A stretch of 64,000 bases of DNA from Polaribacter sp. L3A8 (GTDB taxonomy: Bacteria > Bacteroidota > Bacteroidia > Flavobacteriales > Flavobacteriaceae): positions 2,204,501-2,268,500 of the forward strand of contig NZ_CP047026.1 of NCBI RefSeq assembly GCF_009796785.1, read 5' to 3'. Positions 36,651-45,976 of the stretch are shown one piece after another. A program made the position numbers and the translations under genes. How positions within the stretch are numbered: position 1 is the stretch's first letter; each line of letters begins with the position of its first letter. Below the pieces are notes generated by a model. That model was given only the letters and a program-made list of their open reading frames with translations. It was not told where the DNA came from and searched no databases.

Positions 36651-37863
36651 CTTTTTAATCGTTTTATTTATTGGCTTCACTTCTTTCAGTCAGAATTACA
36701 AAGGTGCTTTAAATGGTGTTAAAGAAGATGGTTTGCATAAAATAATGCTAACACCAGAAGTAAGATCTGCAAGTAAAAATAATTTTAATTTTATCAGAAT
36801 AAAAGATAATGAGAATAAGGAAGTACCTTATGTTTTAAAATATCATTCAGATCAATTATTCTCTACATTTTTACCTATCAAAATTGTATCAAACAAAAGA
36901 ATTAAAGATTCTGTTACTACGGTTTTAATAGAAAATAAAACGAAAGAGAAATTAACGAACCTTACTTTAAAAATTGCGAATACAGATATTTCTAAAAAAT
37001 ATAACCTCTTTGGAAGTAATGATGCAAAAACATGGTTTGGAGTTACCTCTAACAATACGCTATACCTTAACAATGGTGCCAACAAATCATCTTTAGAAAA
37101 AAGAATAAATTTTCCTACAACAACTTATCAATTTATAAAAATTGAGTTTAACGATAAAAATTCTTTACCTATAAATGTGTTGGAGGTTGGTAAATATATC
37201 AACAACTATTTTTCTGAAGCGCCAATTGCTATCACAGGTTATAATCAAAAAACGACTCAGTTAAAAGAAAGAAAAGTAACTCAGATTAAATTTTCATCTA
37301 AGAACTCTCATCTAATTAATAGTATTTCTTTTGATATTGAAACTGCTTTTTTTCTGCGTACTGCAAGGCTTATTATACAAAAGGAACGTAAAATAAAAAA
37401 AAGAGTTGAAACTTATGAGCAAGTAGTTGCTAGCTTTGAGTTGAATTCTAAAAATGAAAATACTTTAAGCTTACATAATTTTAATGAAAAAGAATTTATA
37501 ATAGAAATAGACAATAAAGACAATCCTAGTTTGTCTATTTCTAAGGTAACACTATTACAGAAGCCTGTTTACATCATATCAAACTTAAAAAAAGCGCAAC
37601 AATATCAATTTATAATAGATAGTACTCTTTCTAAACCTTCTTATGATTTAGGTAATTTTATATCAGAAAAAACACCTCTTAAAGAACAAGAAATCTCCGT
37701 TAATAATTTTACAAAGATTAAAACCAAAGCCGTAATTATAAAAGACAAACCTTTTTGGGAAACGGCTGTTTTTATGTGGGTTTGTATTATTTTTGTAGGC
37801 GTATTAATAACCTATTTTGCAATAGACTTATTAAAGGATATAAAACATCAAGAAAAAAAATAA
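36637..37863 (+). CDS. DUF3999-family exported protein
   Basis: Start taken at the ATG at 36637 because it gives a normal signal peptide (MKKYSFLIVLFIGFTSFSQ) of a 408-residue protein; an ATG at 36619 is also in frame. Beta-rich periplasmic region with discoidin-like strands, then one C-terminal membrane anchor (FMWVCIIFVGVLITYFAIDLL). It overlaps the DUF2339 gene by 14 bases, so translation is probably coupled. Function unknown; DUF3999 and DUF2339 are presumably partners. Confidence 0.8.
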   Translation: MKKYSFLIVLFIGFTSFSQNYKGALNGVKEDGLHKIMLTPEVRSASKNNFNFIRIKDNENKEVPYVLKYHSDQLFSTFLPIKIVSNKRIKDSVTTVLIENKTKEKLTNLTLKIANTDISKKYNLFGSNDAKTWFGVTSNNTLYLNNGANKSSLEKRINFPTTTYQFIKIEFNDKNSLPINVLEVGKYINNYFSEAPIAITGYNQKTTQLKERKVTQIKFSSKNSHLINSISFDIETAFFLRTARLIIQKERKIKKRVETYEQVVASFELNSKNENTLSLHNFNEKEFIIEIDNKDNPSLSISKVTLLQKPVYIISNLKKAQQYQFIIDSTLSKPSYDLGNFISEKTPLKEQEISVNNFTKIKTKAVIIKDKPFWETAVFMWVCIIFVGVLITYFAIDLLKDIKHQEKK

Positions 37864-37895
37864 TATTATATCATAATTTCTTATCAACAAAACAA

Positions 37896-39680
37896 GTGCC
37901 AACAACAAAAACGATATACAGAAAAATATTAATTTGGAGATATAAATACATCTCTGAAAAGCAATTTATATACATACTTAGCATCCTTGTTGGTTTTTTA
38001 GCAGGTTTTGGAGCTGTTATTTTAAAAAATTTAACACATTTTTTTCAGCATCTTTTAGAAGGAAATTTAGTGAGAGATTATCACCATGCTTTTTACTTTC
38101 TTTTTCCTATTATTGGTTTAACAATTGTATACTTTATTATAAAATATGTTATTAGAAACAAAGTAAGTCACGGTATACCATCAACGCTTTATGCCATTTC
38201 TAAACGAAAAGGAATTATGAAACGTTATCAAATGTTTGGTTCTATTTTAACAGCTCCAATTACGGTTGGTTTTGGTGGATCTGTTGGGTTAGAAGGACCT
38301 ACAGTTGCAACCGGTGCGGCAATTAGCTCTAATGTTGCCAGGTTATTTCATTTAAACCAAACTTCTAGAACCTTATTAATTGGTTGCGCTTCTGCCGGGG
38401 CACTTTCTGCTATTTTTAAAGCACCTATTGCTGCTATTATTTTTGCGATAGAGGTTTTTAGTTTAGATTTAACAATTGCATCTATGATGCCTTTACTTTT
38501 GGCTTCTTTGTCTGCAATTATTACTTCTCGATTCTTTTTTGGATCTGATGTTTTACTTCCGTTTAAAACAGAAGATATTTTTACCATAAACAACATTCCT
38601 TTTTACCTTATTTTAGCTACTGCAACGGGTTTAGGTTCTATCTATTTTACAGAGGTTTATGATAGAATTCAGAAGCTTTTTGATAAAATAGATTCTCCTA
38701 TAAAACGCTTATTAGTTGGTGGTATTGGTTTAGGTGTTTTAATTTTTTTAATTCCGCCTTTATATGGTGAAGGCTTTGAAGTAATTAATAATTTAATTGC
38801 CGGTAACCCAGAAGAAGCTTTAAAAAACAACTTTATGAACTTAGATTTAACTAATGTTTGGGTTGTTATTATGTTATTAATTGGCTTAGTTTTATTTAAA
38901 GTTATAGCAAGTGCTTTAACATTTGGAGCAGGTGGTGTTGGTGGTATTTTTGCACCTACTTTATTTATGGGAAGTCTTTTAGGAAATTGTGTTGCTAAAA
39001 TAATTAATACAACTGGCTTATCTAGTGTTTCTGAAAGCAATTTTACCTTAGTAGGAATGGCTGGTTTAATGGCAGGAGTTTTACATGCTCCATTAACAGC
39101 AATCTTTTTAATTGCAGAACTTACAGGCGGTTACGACCTTTTTATTCCGTTAATGTTAACGGCTACAATTTCTTATCTAATAGCTAAATTTGTACATCCG
39201 TATTCTGTTTACGCAATGCAGTTAGGTAGAAAAGGAGAGTTAATTACGCATAACAAAGACCATGCTGTATTAACTTTAATGGATATTGATAGAGTTATTG
39301 AAAATAATTTTGTGCCTGTATATTCTGATATGGATTTAGAAGGAATGATAAAACAAGCAGTTGTAAAATCTAATAGAAACATATTCCCCGTAATAAATAA
39401 AGAAAACAATAAACTAACGGGAATTATTTTATTAGATGATTTAAGACCAATAATGTTTGATAGCGCTTTGTATAAAACTGTTTTTGCAAGAGATATTATG
39501 CAACATCCACCAGAAATAATCATAATAGGTAAAGATAAAATGACCGACATTATGAAGAAGTTTAAAGAAAGTGGGGCTTGGAATTTACCTGTTGTTAAAG
39601 AAGGAAAATATATTGGTTTTATATCTAAATCTAAACTATTAACAGCCTACAGAAATAAACTGATTGAAGTTACTGGTTAA
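37896..39680 (+). CDS. ClC-family chloride channel/transporter with CBS domains
   Basis: 594 residues from a GTG at 37896; upstream frame to 37755 lies within the DUF3999 gene in another frame and reads unlike a ClC N terminus. Motifs GGSVGLEGPTVATG (GxxGxEGP-type, anion-binding), GCASAGALSAIFKAPIAAIIFAIE and GGVGGIFAPTLFMG mark the ClC pore. The C-terminal 130 residues form a CBS pair (SDMDLEGMIKQAVV...FPVINKENNKLTGII; DIMQHPPEIIIIGK...LPVVKEGKYIGFIS) likely to sense nucleotides. Inner membrane. Channel versus H+/Cl- exchanger is undecided. Confidence 0.92.
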   Translation: MPTTKTIYRKILIWRYKYISEKQFIYILSILVGFLAGFGAVILKNLTHFFQHLLEGNLVRDYHHAFYFLFPIIGLTIVYFIIKYVIRNKVSHGIPSTLYAISKRKGIMKRYQMFGSILTAPITVGFGGSVGLEGPTVATGAAISSNVARLFHLNQTSRTLLIGCASAGALSAIFKAPIAAIIFAIEVFSLDLTIASMMPLLLASLSAIITSRFFFGSDVLLPFKTEDIFTINNIPFYLILATATGLGSIYFTEVYDRIQKLFDKIDSPIKRLLVGGIGLGVLIFLIPPLYGEGFEVINNLIAGNPEEALKNNFMNLDLTNVWVVIMLLIGLVLFKVIASALTFGAGGVGGIFAPTLFMGSLLGNCVAKIINTTGLSSVSESNFTLVGMAGLMAGVLHAPLTAIFLIAELTGGYDLFIPLMLTATISYLIAKFVHPYSVYAMQLGRKGELITHNKDHAVLTLMDIDRVIENNFVPVYSDMDLEGMIKQAVVKSNRNIFPVINKENNKLTGIILLDDLRPIMFDSALYKTVFARDIMQHPPEIIIIGKDKMTDIMKKFKESGAWNLPVVKEGKYIGFISKSKLLTAYRNKLIEVTG

Positions 39681-39689
39681 AAATAAGAA

Positions 39690-40313
39690 ATGAGAACAAA
39701 CAGTTTTACCACAAACATGAAGGCGAAATCTAACAAAGAGTTAGAAGCTATTTTTGATGAAAAAGAAAAGTATACAGAAGAAGCAATACAAGCGGTAATC
39801 TGGGAGTTAGAAAACAGAAATCTAATTGAAAAATCTGATATTTCTGTTGAAGAAACGTTAATAGAAAAAGATGTAATTGATGCGCCTAACTCTAAAGAGC
39901 CAGTAGTAAACAATGAAAGTCCTTTTGAAGGACTCGTGTTACCTCATTTGTATTCTAAAACAGCAATACTAGGTTTTACCATCTTCTTTTCTACCATATT
40001 TGGGGCAGTTTTATTGATGTACAATTTAAAAAAGATGAACAAGCCTAAAGTAAGAATTCAGGCACTTATTTTTGGAATTGTGTATACCATTTTTTCTGCA
40101 ATTGCATTAAACTATCTTCCAAAGACATTTTTGATTACTTTTTTATTCAATATTATTGGATTTACAGTACTAACAGAATATTTTTGGAACAATAACTTAG
40201 GTAAAGATTTAACTTACCAAAAGAAACCAATTTGGCAGCCATTGGCTACCTCTATATTTATTGTACTTGGCCTTATTCTTTTACTACTTTTACCTCAGCT
40301 TTTAGCGGCTTAA
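39690..40313 (+). CDS. Membrane protein, unknown
   Basis: 207 residues. The N-terminal 70 are charged and helical (SNKELEAIFDEKEKYTEEAIQAVIWELENRN), typical of a soluble prefix, followed by about four membrane segments in the second half (LGFTIFFSTIFGAVLLMYNL; ALIFGIVYTIFSAIALNYL; ITFLFNIIGFTVLTEYFW; ATSIFIVLGLILLLLLPQLL). Starts nine bases after the ClC stop, so probably in the same transcript. No family known to me. Confidence 0.65.
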   Translation: MRTNSFTTNMKAKSNKELEAIFDEKEKYTEEAIQAVIWELENRNLIEKSDISVEETLIEKDVIDAPNSKEPVVNNESPFEGLVLPHLYSKTAILGFTIFFSTIFGAVLLMYNLKKMNKPKVRIQALIFGIVYTIFSAIALNYLPKTFLITFLFNIIGFTVLTEYFWNNNLGKDLTYQKKPIWQPLATSIFIVLGLILLLLLPQLLAA

Positions 40314-40329
40314 AATAACACTTAAACAA

Positions 40330-40863
40330 TTAGCTCCAAGGCTCATCATTAGGTTCTAATTGTTTTTGGCTTGTAATCATAGTTTTTGATTTCTGATCTA
40401 CTTCTCCTATTTTTAAACAAGAAAATAGTAGAAAAGAAATTTCTAAATCTTTTTCTTCTAAAAGTTGAAGTTTAATAAGGTTCTTAAAACCTTTTTCTAA
40501 GAAATACTCATCTATCTCTACTATTTTATTACCGTTTTTAAATACAGATCTTTTCTTATTATGATGAATTTTTATTTCATATAACACCTCATCTATATCA
40601 ATAGAATAGATTGTTTTCTTAGCATTCTCAGAAATTAATTCTGTTACAACATCATTATTATTCTTAATAGTAAATACCATTTTCCATTTCCAAAATTTGA
40701 ATTTTTTAGAAATATAATAAATGATTTTTTCCTCCGAATTAAAAAGCTCAGAACCAAATTTACCAAACTCCATAAACCATTTAGAGCTGAATAATTTTTC
40801 TTCAGCATTAAAAAGATCTAAAGTATTATTAGAATGTCTTATGGAATAGATTTTTGTGCTCAT
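40330..40863 (-). CDS. Conserved hypothetical protein, tubby-like fold possible
   Basis: 177 residues from the ATG at 40863 (MSTKIYSIRHSNNTLDLF); an alternative start at 40911 would add a short hydrophobic stretch (MNFYLVAVFLFFNLYF). Alternating strands such as IIYYISKKFKFWKWKMVFTI and DIDEVLYEIKIHHNKKRSVF suggest a tubby/LURP-like beta-barrel (inference). Convergent with the membrane-protein gene at 39690. Function unknown. Confidence 0.55.
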   Translation of the reverse strand: MSTKIYSIRHSNNTLDLFNAEEKLFSSKWFMEFGKFGSELFNSEEKIIYYISKKFKFWKWKMVFTIKNNNDVVTELISENAKKTIYSIDIDEVLYEIKIHHNKKRSVFKNGNKIVEIDEYFLEKGFKNLIKLQLLEEKDLEISFLLFSCLKIGEVDQKSKTMITSQKQLEPNDEPWS

Positions 40864-40928
40864 AAAATATAGGTTAAAAAATAAAAATACTGCAACTAAA
40901 TAGAAATTCAATTTATTTACGCCACTTT

Positions 40929-41915
40929 TTAATGTATTTCTTTATTTTTTAAGAATGTAGAAACTTTATCAGGAAAATCTGTAAAAGCGCCATCAATATT
41001 TGCATCAATTAAAAGGGTTTTCATCATTTCATCAAAACTAATAAATTCATCTAAAGCATCTGCCCTAAATGTATAAGGATGTACTTTTAAACCGAGTTTA
41101 TGTGCATCAGCAACTAAGCTCGTAAACTGCCATTTACCAGCTACTTTTTTATCTAATATTTGTTTGTACCAAGGTCCTATTCCATCTGCATAAGTTGCAA
41201 AATGTGCTAACTGTTTTGCTTCTTCGGGGAATTCTATTAACTGAACTAAAAATAATGATGATTTTAATTCTTTCCGAATCCTTTCTAATTCTTTGGCATC
41301 AAAACATTGTAGAATACAATTGTCTGCTTTTGTAGTGTACCCATAATCAGAAAGTATTTTTAAAACAATTGCAGTTAAATTTTTTCCTTCTTTTTGATGA
41401 AAAGCAGGATCTTTAATTTCTGGATAAATTCCGATATTTTTACCTGTCGATTTATTTAAACCTTGTATAAATTCTATTTCTTCTTTAAAAGAATGAAGTT
41501 TAAAGTTTCCTTGCCCTTTCGGAAAACGGTTTACATACACTTGTTTGCCCGTTTCTGGATTAAAACGTTCAGACACTTTTAAGGTTTTTAACTCATTAAA
41601 AGTAAAATCGATTACATAATAACGATTGTCTTTTCTTTTTTTATCAGGAAACCTTGTAGCAACATCCGTTACGTCATCCAAATAAATATCATGAATTACA
41701 ATAGGAACATCATCTTTACTTAACACCAAATCTTGCTCTATAAAATCTGGATTCATTGCATGCGCCATTGCCTTTGCTTCTATGGTATGTTCAGGTAAAT
41801 ATCCTGATGCACCTCTATGTGCAATCACAATTTTTGTATTCATAATAGTTTCTGTTTTAAGTGAATTGCAAGAAATGAATAGCAATCCAATCAAAAATAA
41901 CAAAATTGATTTCAT
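40929..41915 (-). CDS. glpQ: Glycerophosphodiester phosphodiesterase (lipoprotein)
   Basis: Hydrolyses glycerophosphodiesters to glycerol-3-phosphate and an alcohol. 328 residues; the lipobox LLFISC puts the anchor Cys at about 16. The GDPD catalytic set is clear: IAHRGASGYLPEHTIEA (general acid/base His and Arg), FIEQDLVLSKDDVPIVIHDIYL, and IGIYPEIKDPAF. It resembles the periplasmic GlpQ branch, but the symbol is by similarity only. Monocistronic or with the upstream small gene on the other strand. Confidence 0.92.
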   Translation of the reverse strand: MKSILLFLIGLLFISCNSLKTETIMNTKIVIAHRGASGYLPEHTIEAKAMAHAMNPDFIEQDLVLSKDDVPIVIHDIYLDDVTDVATRFPDKKRKDNRYYVIDFTFNELKTLKVSERFNPETGKQVYVNRFPKGQGNFKLHSFKEEIEFIQGLNKSTGKNIGIYPEIKDPAFHQKEGKNLTAIVLKILSDYGYTTKADNCILQCFDAKELERIRKELKSSLFLVQLIEFPEEAKQLAHFATYADGIGPWYKQILDKKVAGKWQFTSLVADAHKLGLKVHPYTFRADALDEFISFDEMMKTLLIDANIDGAFTDFPDKVSTFLKNKEIH

Positions 41916-41962
41916 TTGGATGAAATTAGAAATTAAAGATATAACTTTTGTAATTTCGCAAC

Positions 41963-42202
41963 ATGAAATTAACGTTAAAAATAATGTTTGTCATCTTTCT
42001 AATTTGGATGGCAATTGGTTTGTATTTAGTAAACACAGATCACGAAAAAGCACAAGTAGTAATGGGCTTAGGTGTGTTATACTTTTCTTTTCTGTTTATG
42101 CCTTTCTTTATTTATTACAGATACAGAGATGGTAAATACAAAAAATACATTTTAAATGATGAAAAGCTAAAAAACGCTTTTAAAGATTTTGGTAAAGAAT
42201 AA
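41963..42202 (+). CDS. Small two-helix membrane protein, unknown
   Basis: 79 residues with two hydrophobic segments (LKIMFVIFLIWMAIGLYLV and VVMGLGVLYFSFLFMPFFIYY) and a charged C-terminal tail. A degenerate -7 box TAATTTCG lies about 10 bases before the ATG. It ends exactly next to the convergent gene at 42203. No family recognised. Confidence 0.6.
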   Translation: MKLTLKIMFVIFLIWMAIGLYLVNTDHEKAQVVMGLGVLYFSFLFMPFFIYYRYRDGKYKKYILNDEKLKNAFKDFGKE

Positions 42203-42742
42203 TTATTCTTTTTTGGTAAAAAATTTTATTCCAACTACATAAACTAAACTTGGTATTCCAATCCATTTTAATTCGCTTATTAGTACGTTTATTCCTCTTT
42301 GAGAGAAAAACTTTGAGATTCCGATAGGCGATACTTTTATAACCTTCCAAGGAAAAAAGTAACGTGTATTATCAAAAGGACTAAATAACGCAACTCCTTT
42401 TCCTCCTGTAGTTAATGCATCTAAAAGACTGTGAGAAACGGTACATAAAAAGAAACAAAGAATCAATAAAATAACCTTTTTGTAATCCGCCTTAAAAAGC
42501 GGGTAATAAAAAATTAGTGAAAAGAAAAAACCTACTAAAAGTGCAAAAACGATGGAGTGAGAAAATCCTCGGTGCCCCCAAAAAGAACTGTAAGAAATAC
42601 CAAAGTTAAAGCCTATAAGATCTAAATCTGGTACAACTGCACACCCTATACAAATTAACCAAAATTTTATTGATTTAAAAGGTTTAGAAAACGAAGAACC
42701 GATTGCTATAGCAGCAACAGCATGCCCAAATACTGAAGCCAT
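42203..42742 (-). CDS. YdjM/DUF457-family membrane-bound metal-dependent hydrolase
   Basis: 179 residues with five or so membrane segments. Conserved metal-ligand-like motifs: FGHAVAAIAIG (His), VVPDLDLIGF (two Asp), WGHRGFSHSIVFALLV (two His) and SHSLLDALTTGG (His, Asp). The family (LexA-regulated YdjM-like) is a predicted hydrolase of unknown substrate. One base overlap with the upstream EEP-family gene indicates an operon. Confidence 0.85.
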   Translation of the reverse strand: MASVFGHAVAAIAIGSSFSKPFKSIKFWLICIGCAVVPDLDLIGFNFGISYSSFWGHRGFSHSIVFALLVGFFFSLIFYYPLFKADYKKVILLILCFFLCTVSHSLLDALTTGGKGVALFSPFDNTRYFFPWKVIKVSPIGISKFFSQRGINVLISELKWIGIPSLVYVVGIKFFTKKE

Positions 42743-43719
42743 TATTTATTCTTTTTAAAAAATACATATACCGGAAAATGGTCTGAAAAACCACCTTGAT
42801 ACCATGGACCAATATAGGTTCTAAACGGACTTCCTTTTAATTTCCCTTTAAATATCTTTAACCATTTTTTGTTAAAAACAGCAGCATGCTCAAAGTATAA
42901 TTTTCCTTCTTTTTTCTCTAAGAAATTTTTAGAAATAATAATTTGATCAAATAAATTCCACTTTCCTTCATAAGTTAAAGAACCAACTGAATCCCTATCC
43001 AAAATTTTTTCCATAGGGTTGTAAAAATCTTCTGTCACTAAATATTCTTTCACACTTTTACTGGTTGGGTCGTCATTAAAATCACCCATTATTAAAATTT
43101 TTGCATCAAAGTTTTTAGCCTGAATAACCTCTACAATAGTACTTGCTAATTTTGCTGCTTCCACACGTTTGTATTCAGACTCTTCCGTTCCTTCTCTTCT
43201 AGATGGCCAGTGATTTACCAAAATATGAACCAATTCGCCATTTAATTTTCCGTAAACGACTAAAACATCTCGTGTATAATCCCTTTTGCCTTCATCATCC
43301 TCTAAATATAACGGAAAATGCTCTGATCCTAACAATTCAAATAATTGCTTATTGTATAAAAGCGCAACATCAATTCCTCTATCATCCGGAGAATCATAGT
43401 GTACAAAGCCGTAATGATGATTTCTTAAATCTTTAGAATTCACCAAATCTCTTACTACTTTGGCATTTTCTACCTCTACCAAACCAACAATTGCTGGCGC
43501 ATAGTAAGACTGCTCATTCCCTAATTGAGAAATTACAGATCCTAATTTTTTAATTTTATCTCGATACCTTTTGTTGTTCCAATGATTTTTTCCGTTTGTG
43601 GTAAAATCATCATCAAACGTTTTTGGGTCATCTACAGTATCAAATAAATTTTCTACGTTATAAAAACCTATCGTAAAAATATCTTTACTTTTTTTTGATG
43701 ATGAAAAAAATGAACCCAT
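42742..43719 (-). CDS. Endonuclease/exonuclease/phosphatase-family protein
   Basis: 325 residues with the EEP fold motifs GFYNVENLFD (Asn, Glu), IVGLVEVENAKV (Glu), HILVNHWPSRR (His), LIMGDFNDDP (Asp, Asn) and GGFSDHFPVYVFF (Asp, His). Metal-dependent phosphodiesterase; the substrate could be DNA, RNA or a phosphate ester. No signal peptide, so cytoplasmic. First gene of a two-gene operon with the YdjM-like hydrolase. Confidence 0.88.
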   Translation of the reverse strand: MGSFFSSSKKSKDIFTIGFYNVENLFDTVDDPKTFDDDFTTNGKNHWNNKRYRDKIKKLGSVISQLGNEQSYYAPAIVGLVEVENAKVVRDLVNSKDLRNHHYGFVHYDSPDDRGIDVALLYNKQLFELLGSEHFPLYLEDDEGKRDYTRDVLVVYGKLNGELVHILVNHWPSRREGTEESEYKRVEAAKLASTIVEVIQAKNFDAKILIMGDFNDDPTSKSVKEYLVTEDFYNPMEKILDRDSVGSLTYEGKWNLFDQIIISKNFLEKKEGKLYFEHAAVFNKKWLKIFKGKLKGSPFRTYIGPWYQGGFSDHFPVYVFFKKNK

Positions 43720-43834
43720 TTATATATATTGTTTTTGATGAATGGTAAAAATAGGTAAATAAACCAATGCTATTCATAACTTAAATTATATGTTTTGTTA
43801 ACATTAATCTATAATATCTTACCTTTTTCTAATA

Positions 43835-43842
43835 TAAATTTG
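43835..43842 (+). promoter_or_regulatory. -7 element of a candidate small RNA
   Basis: TAAATTTG fits TAnnTTTG. No gene follows before a terminator at 43931; the nearest TTTG upstream is too far to serve as -33. Confidence 0.4.
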
Positions 43843-43847
43843 CAATG

Positions 43848-43961
43848 ATTAAAATCTGAACGAATAATAAACCTTTAAAACCACTGCTATAAGAAGAAAA
43901 AGTATTGAATTTGAATTTGAATTAATTATTAAAATCCTTAATCTTTATTGAGGATTTTTTT
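43848..43961 (+). ncRNA. Candidate small RNA upstream of hflX
   Basis: An approximately 110-base segment bounded by a -7 box (43835-43842) and a strong hairpin with T run (43931-43961: AAAATCCTTAA/TTGAGGATTTT then TTT). It holds only ATG-ATT-AAA-ATC-TGA as a tiny ORF (43846 onward) and no longer frame. The terminator has no other plus-strand gene upstream for over 250 bases. Inference from layout only. Confidence 0.4.
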
Positions 43962-43993
43962 GTGCTTTTACAAATCAAATCTTTGTATTTTTG
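43959..43993 (+). promoter_or_regulatory. Promoter of hflX
   Basis: TTTG at 43959-43962 and TATTTTTG at 43986-43993, separated by 23 bases (longer than the usual 19-21). The -7 box ends six bases before the ATG at 44000. Confidence 0.55.
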
Positions 43994-43999
43994 CAGTAT

Positions 44000-45211
44000 A
44001 TGATAGACGAACGCGAAGTTATTTCTGAAAAAGCAGTTTTAATTGGTATTATTTCTCAGCAACAAAACGAAATTCAATCTACAGAGTATTTAGATGAATT
44101 AGAGTTTTTAACGTTGACTGCAGGTGGAGTTGCCGTAAAACGTTTTGTTCAAAAAATGGAAAAACCAAACCCTAAAACGTTTTTAGGTATTGGTAAGTTA
44201 GAAGAAGTTAGTAGTTATATAGAAGCCAATAATATTGGTACTGCTATTTTTGATGATGAATTATCTCCTGCTCAAATACGTAATATTGAGAAGGTTTTAG
44301 ATTGTAAAATTTTAGATAGAACCAACCTTATACTAGATATTTTTGCACAAAGAGCACAAACTAGTTCTGCAAAAACACAAGTAGAATTGGCACAATGCCA
44401 ATATTTACTACCACGTTTAACAAGACTTTGGACGCACCTTGACAAGCAAAAAGGTGGTATTGGAATGCGTGGACCTGGTGAAACTGAAATAGAAACAGAT
44501 AGACGTATTATTCGTGATAAAATTTTTCTTTTAAAGAAAAAACTACAAACTATTGACAAACAAATGGGTGTGCAACGTAAAAACCGTGGTAAGATGGTTA
44601 GAGTTGCCTTAGTAGGTTATACCAATGTTGGTAAATCTACCTTGATGAATGTAATTAGTAAAAGTGATGTTTTTGCAGAAAATAAACTATTTGCAACCTT
44701 AGATACTACCGTTAGAAAAGTAGTTATTAAAAACATTCCTTTCTTATTAACAGATACTGTTGGTTTTATTAGAAAGCTACCTACACAATTGGTAGAATCT
44801 TTTAAATCTACTTTAGATGAAGTACGTGAAGCAGATTTATTATTACATGTTGTAGATATTTCTCATCCTAATTTTGAAGATCATATTGCCTCTGTAAACA
44901 CTATTCTAGCGGATATTAAATGTGCAGACAAACCAACTTTAATGGTTTTTAATAAGATTGATGCCTATTCTCATGAAACCATTGATGAAGATGATATTGT
45001 AACAGAAAGAGAGAAAAAACATTACACCTTACAAGATTGGGAAAAAACTTGGATGAATGATTATGAAGTAGAATCTATCTTTATTTCAGCTTTAAACAAA
45101 GACAACTTAGAAGATTTTAAAGAAAGAGCCTACGAAGAAATAAAGAAAATTCATATTAAACGTTTTCCTTATAATGACTTTTTGTATTACGAATACAAGG
45201 AAGAAGAATAA
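44000..45211 (+). CDS. hflX: GTPase HflX
   Basis: Ribosome-associated GTPase that splits stalled ribosomes after stress. 403 residues from the ATG at 44000 (MIDEREVISEKAVLIG); a TTG at 43991 is in frame but lies inside the -7 box. The N-terminal HflX domain has NPKTFLGIGKLEEV, IFDDELSPAQIRNIE and LAQCQYLLPRLTRLW, and GGIGMRGPGETEIETDRR precedes the G domain with G1 GYTNVGKST, G3 DTVGFI and G4 NKID. The usual length for the family. The mRNA may be leaderless (see findings). Confidence 0.96.
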   Translation: MIDEREVISEKAVLIGIISQQQNEIQSTEYLDELEFLTLTAGGVAVKRFVQKMEKPNPKTFLGIGKLEEVSSYIEANNIGTAIFDDELSPAQIRNIEKVLDCKILDRTNLILDIFAQRAQTSSAKTQVELAQCQYLLPRLTRLWTHLDKQKGGIGMRGPGETEIETDRRIIRDKIFLLKKKLQTIDKQMGVQRKNRGKMVRVALVGYTNVGKSTLMNVISKSDVFAENKLFATLDTTVRKVVIKNIPFLLTDTVGFIRKLPTQLVESFKSTLDEVREADLLLHVVDISHPNFEDHIASVNTILADIKCADKPTLMVFNKIDAYSHETIDEDDIVTEREKKHYTLQDWEKTWMNDYEVESIFISALNKDNLEDFKERAYEEIKKIHIKRFPYNDFLYYEYKEEE

Positions 45212-45258
45212 TATATTTTAACAAAATTTCAATATAACTGTAGTAAACTCCATATAAA

Positions 45259-45975
45259 ATGGATGAGAAACCAGAAAAATTAAATGAATATTTAGACAAT
45301 CATTATATACACAAAAGTAATTGGTTAAGAGCTGCTGTACTTGGTGCAAATGACGGAATATTGTCTACCGCAAGTTTGGCAATAGGAGTTGCAGCTGCTT
45401 CAGATTTAAGAGCGCCTATTATTTTAGCAACTTTAGCTGGTTTGGTTGCTGGAGCATTGTCTATGGCAGCCGGAGAATATGTTTCTGTAAGCTCACAAAC
45501 AGATATTGAAACTGCCGATATTGAAAGAGAAAGGATAGAGTTAGAAGAAATGCCAGAATTAGAATTACAAATGTTGGCAAATATTTATGAAGAAAGAGGT
45601 CTTAAAAAAGAAACGGCTTTAATTGTAGCCAAAGAACTAACTGAAAAAGACGCCTTAGCAGCACATGTTAGAGATGAACTAGGTATTAACGAGGTAAGTA
45701 AAGCAAATCCTATTCAGGCAGCAATAGCCTCTGGAGCTGCATTTACCGTTGGCGGATTACTACCTTTTTTAGTAACCTTTTTTATACCTTTAAAAAGCAT
45801 GGAATATGCTATTTATGGTTCTGCAATTATCTTTTTAATGATTTTAGGAGCATTGGCCGCTAAAGCAGGTGGTTCTAATATTACAAAAGCTGTTTTAAGA
45901 ATTACTTTCTGGGGAACCATCGCTATGGGACTAACTGCTTTGGTTGGGTATTTATTTAATGTTAATATCGCATAA
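45259..45975 (+). CDS. VIT1/CCC1-family transporter
   Basis: 238 residues, predicted five membrane segments. SNWLRAAVLGANDGILSTASL at the N terminus is the family signature, and AAGEYVSVSSQTDIETADIERER leads into a cytoplasmic helical metal-binding segment with acidic residues (ELEEMPELELQML). VIT/CCC1 proteins export Fe2+ or Mn2+ from the cytosol in exchange for protons; the metal here is not known. Starts 47 bases after hflX. Confidence 0.93.
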   Translation: MDEKPEKLNEYLDNHYIHKSNWLRAAVLGANDGILSTASLAIGVAAASDLRAPIILATLAGLVAGALSMAAGEYVSVSSQTDIETADIERERIELEEMPELELQMLANIYEERGLKKETALIVAKELTEKDALAAHVRDELGINEVSKANPIQAAIASGAAFTVGGLLPFLVTFFIPLKSMEYAIYGSAIIFLMILGALAAKAGGSNITKAVLRITFWGTIAMGLTALVGYLFNVNIA

Positions 45976-45976
45976 A

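Noticed and set aside
37896..37912. TGCCAAC at the ClC gene start as a cassette end
   Set aside because: It lies in the first codons (PTTK) of a conserved gene and lacks the flanking TA and an inverse partner.
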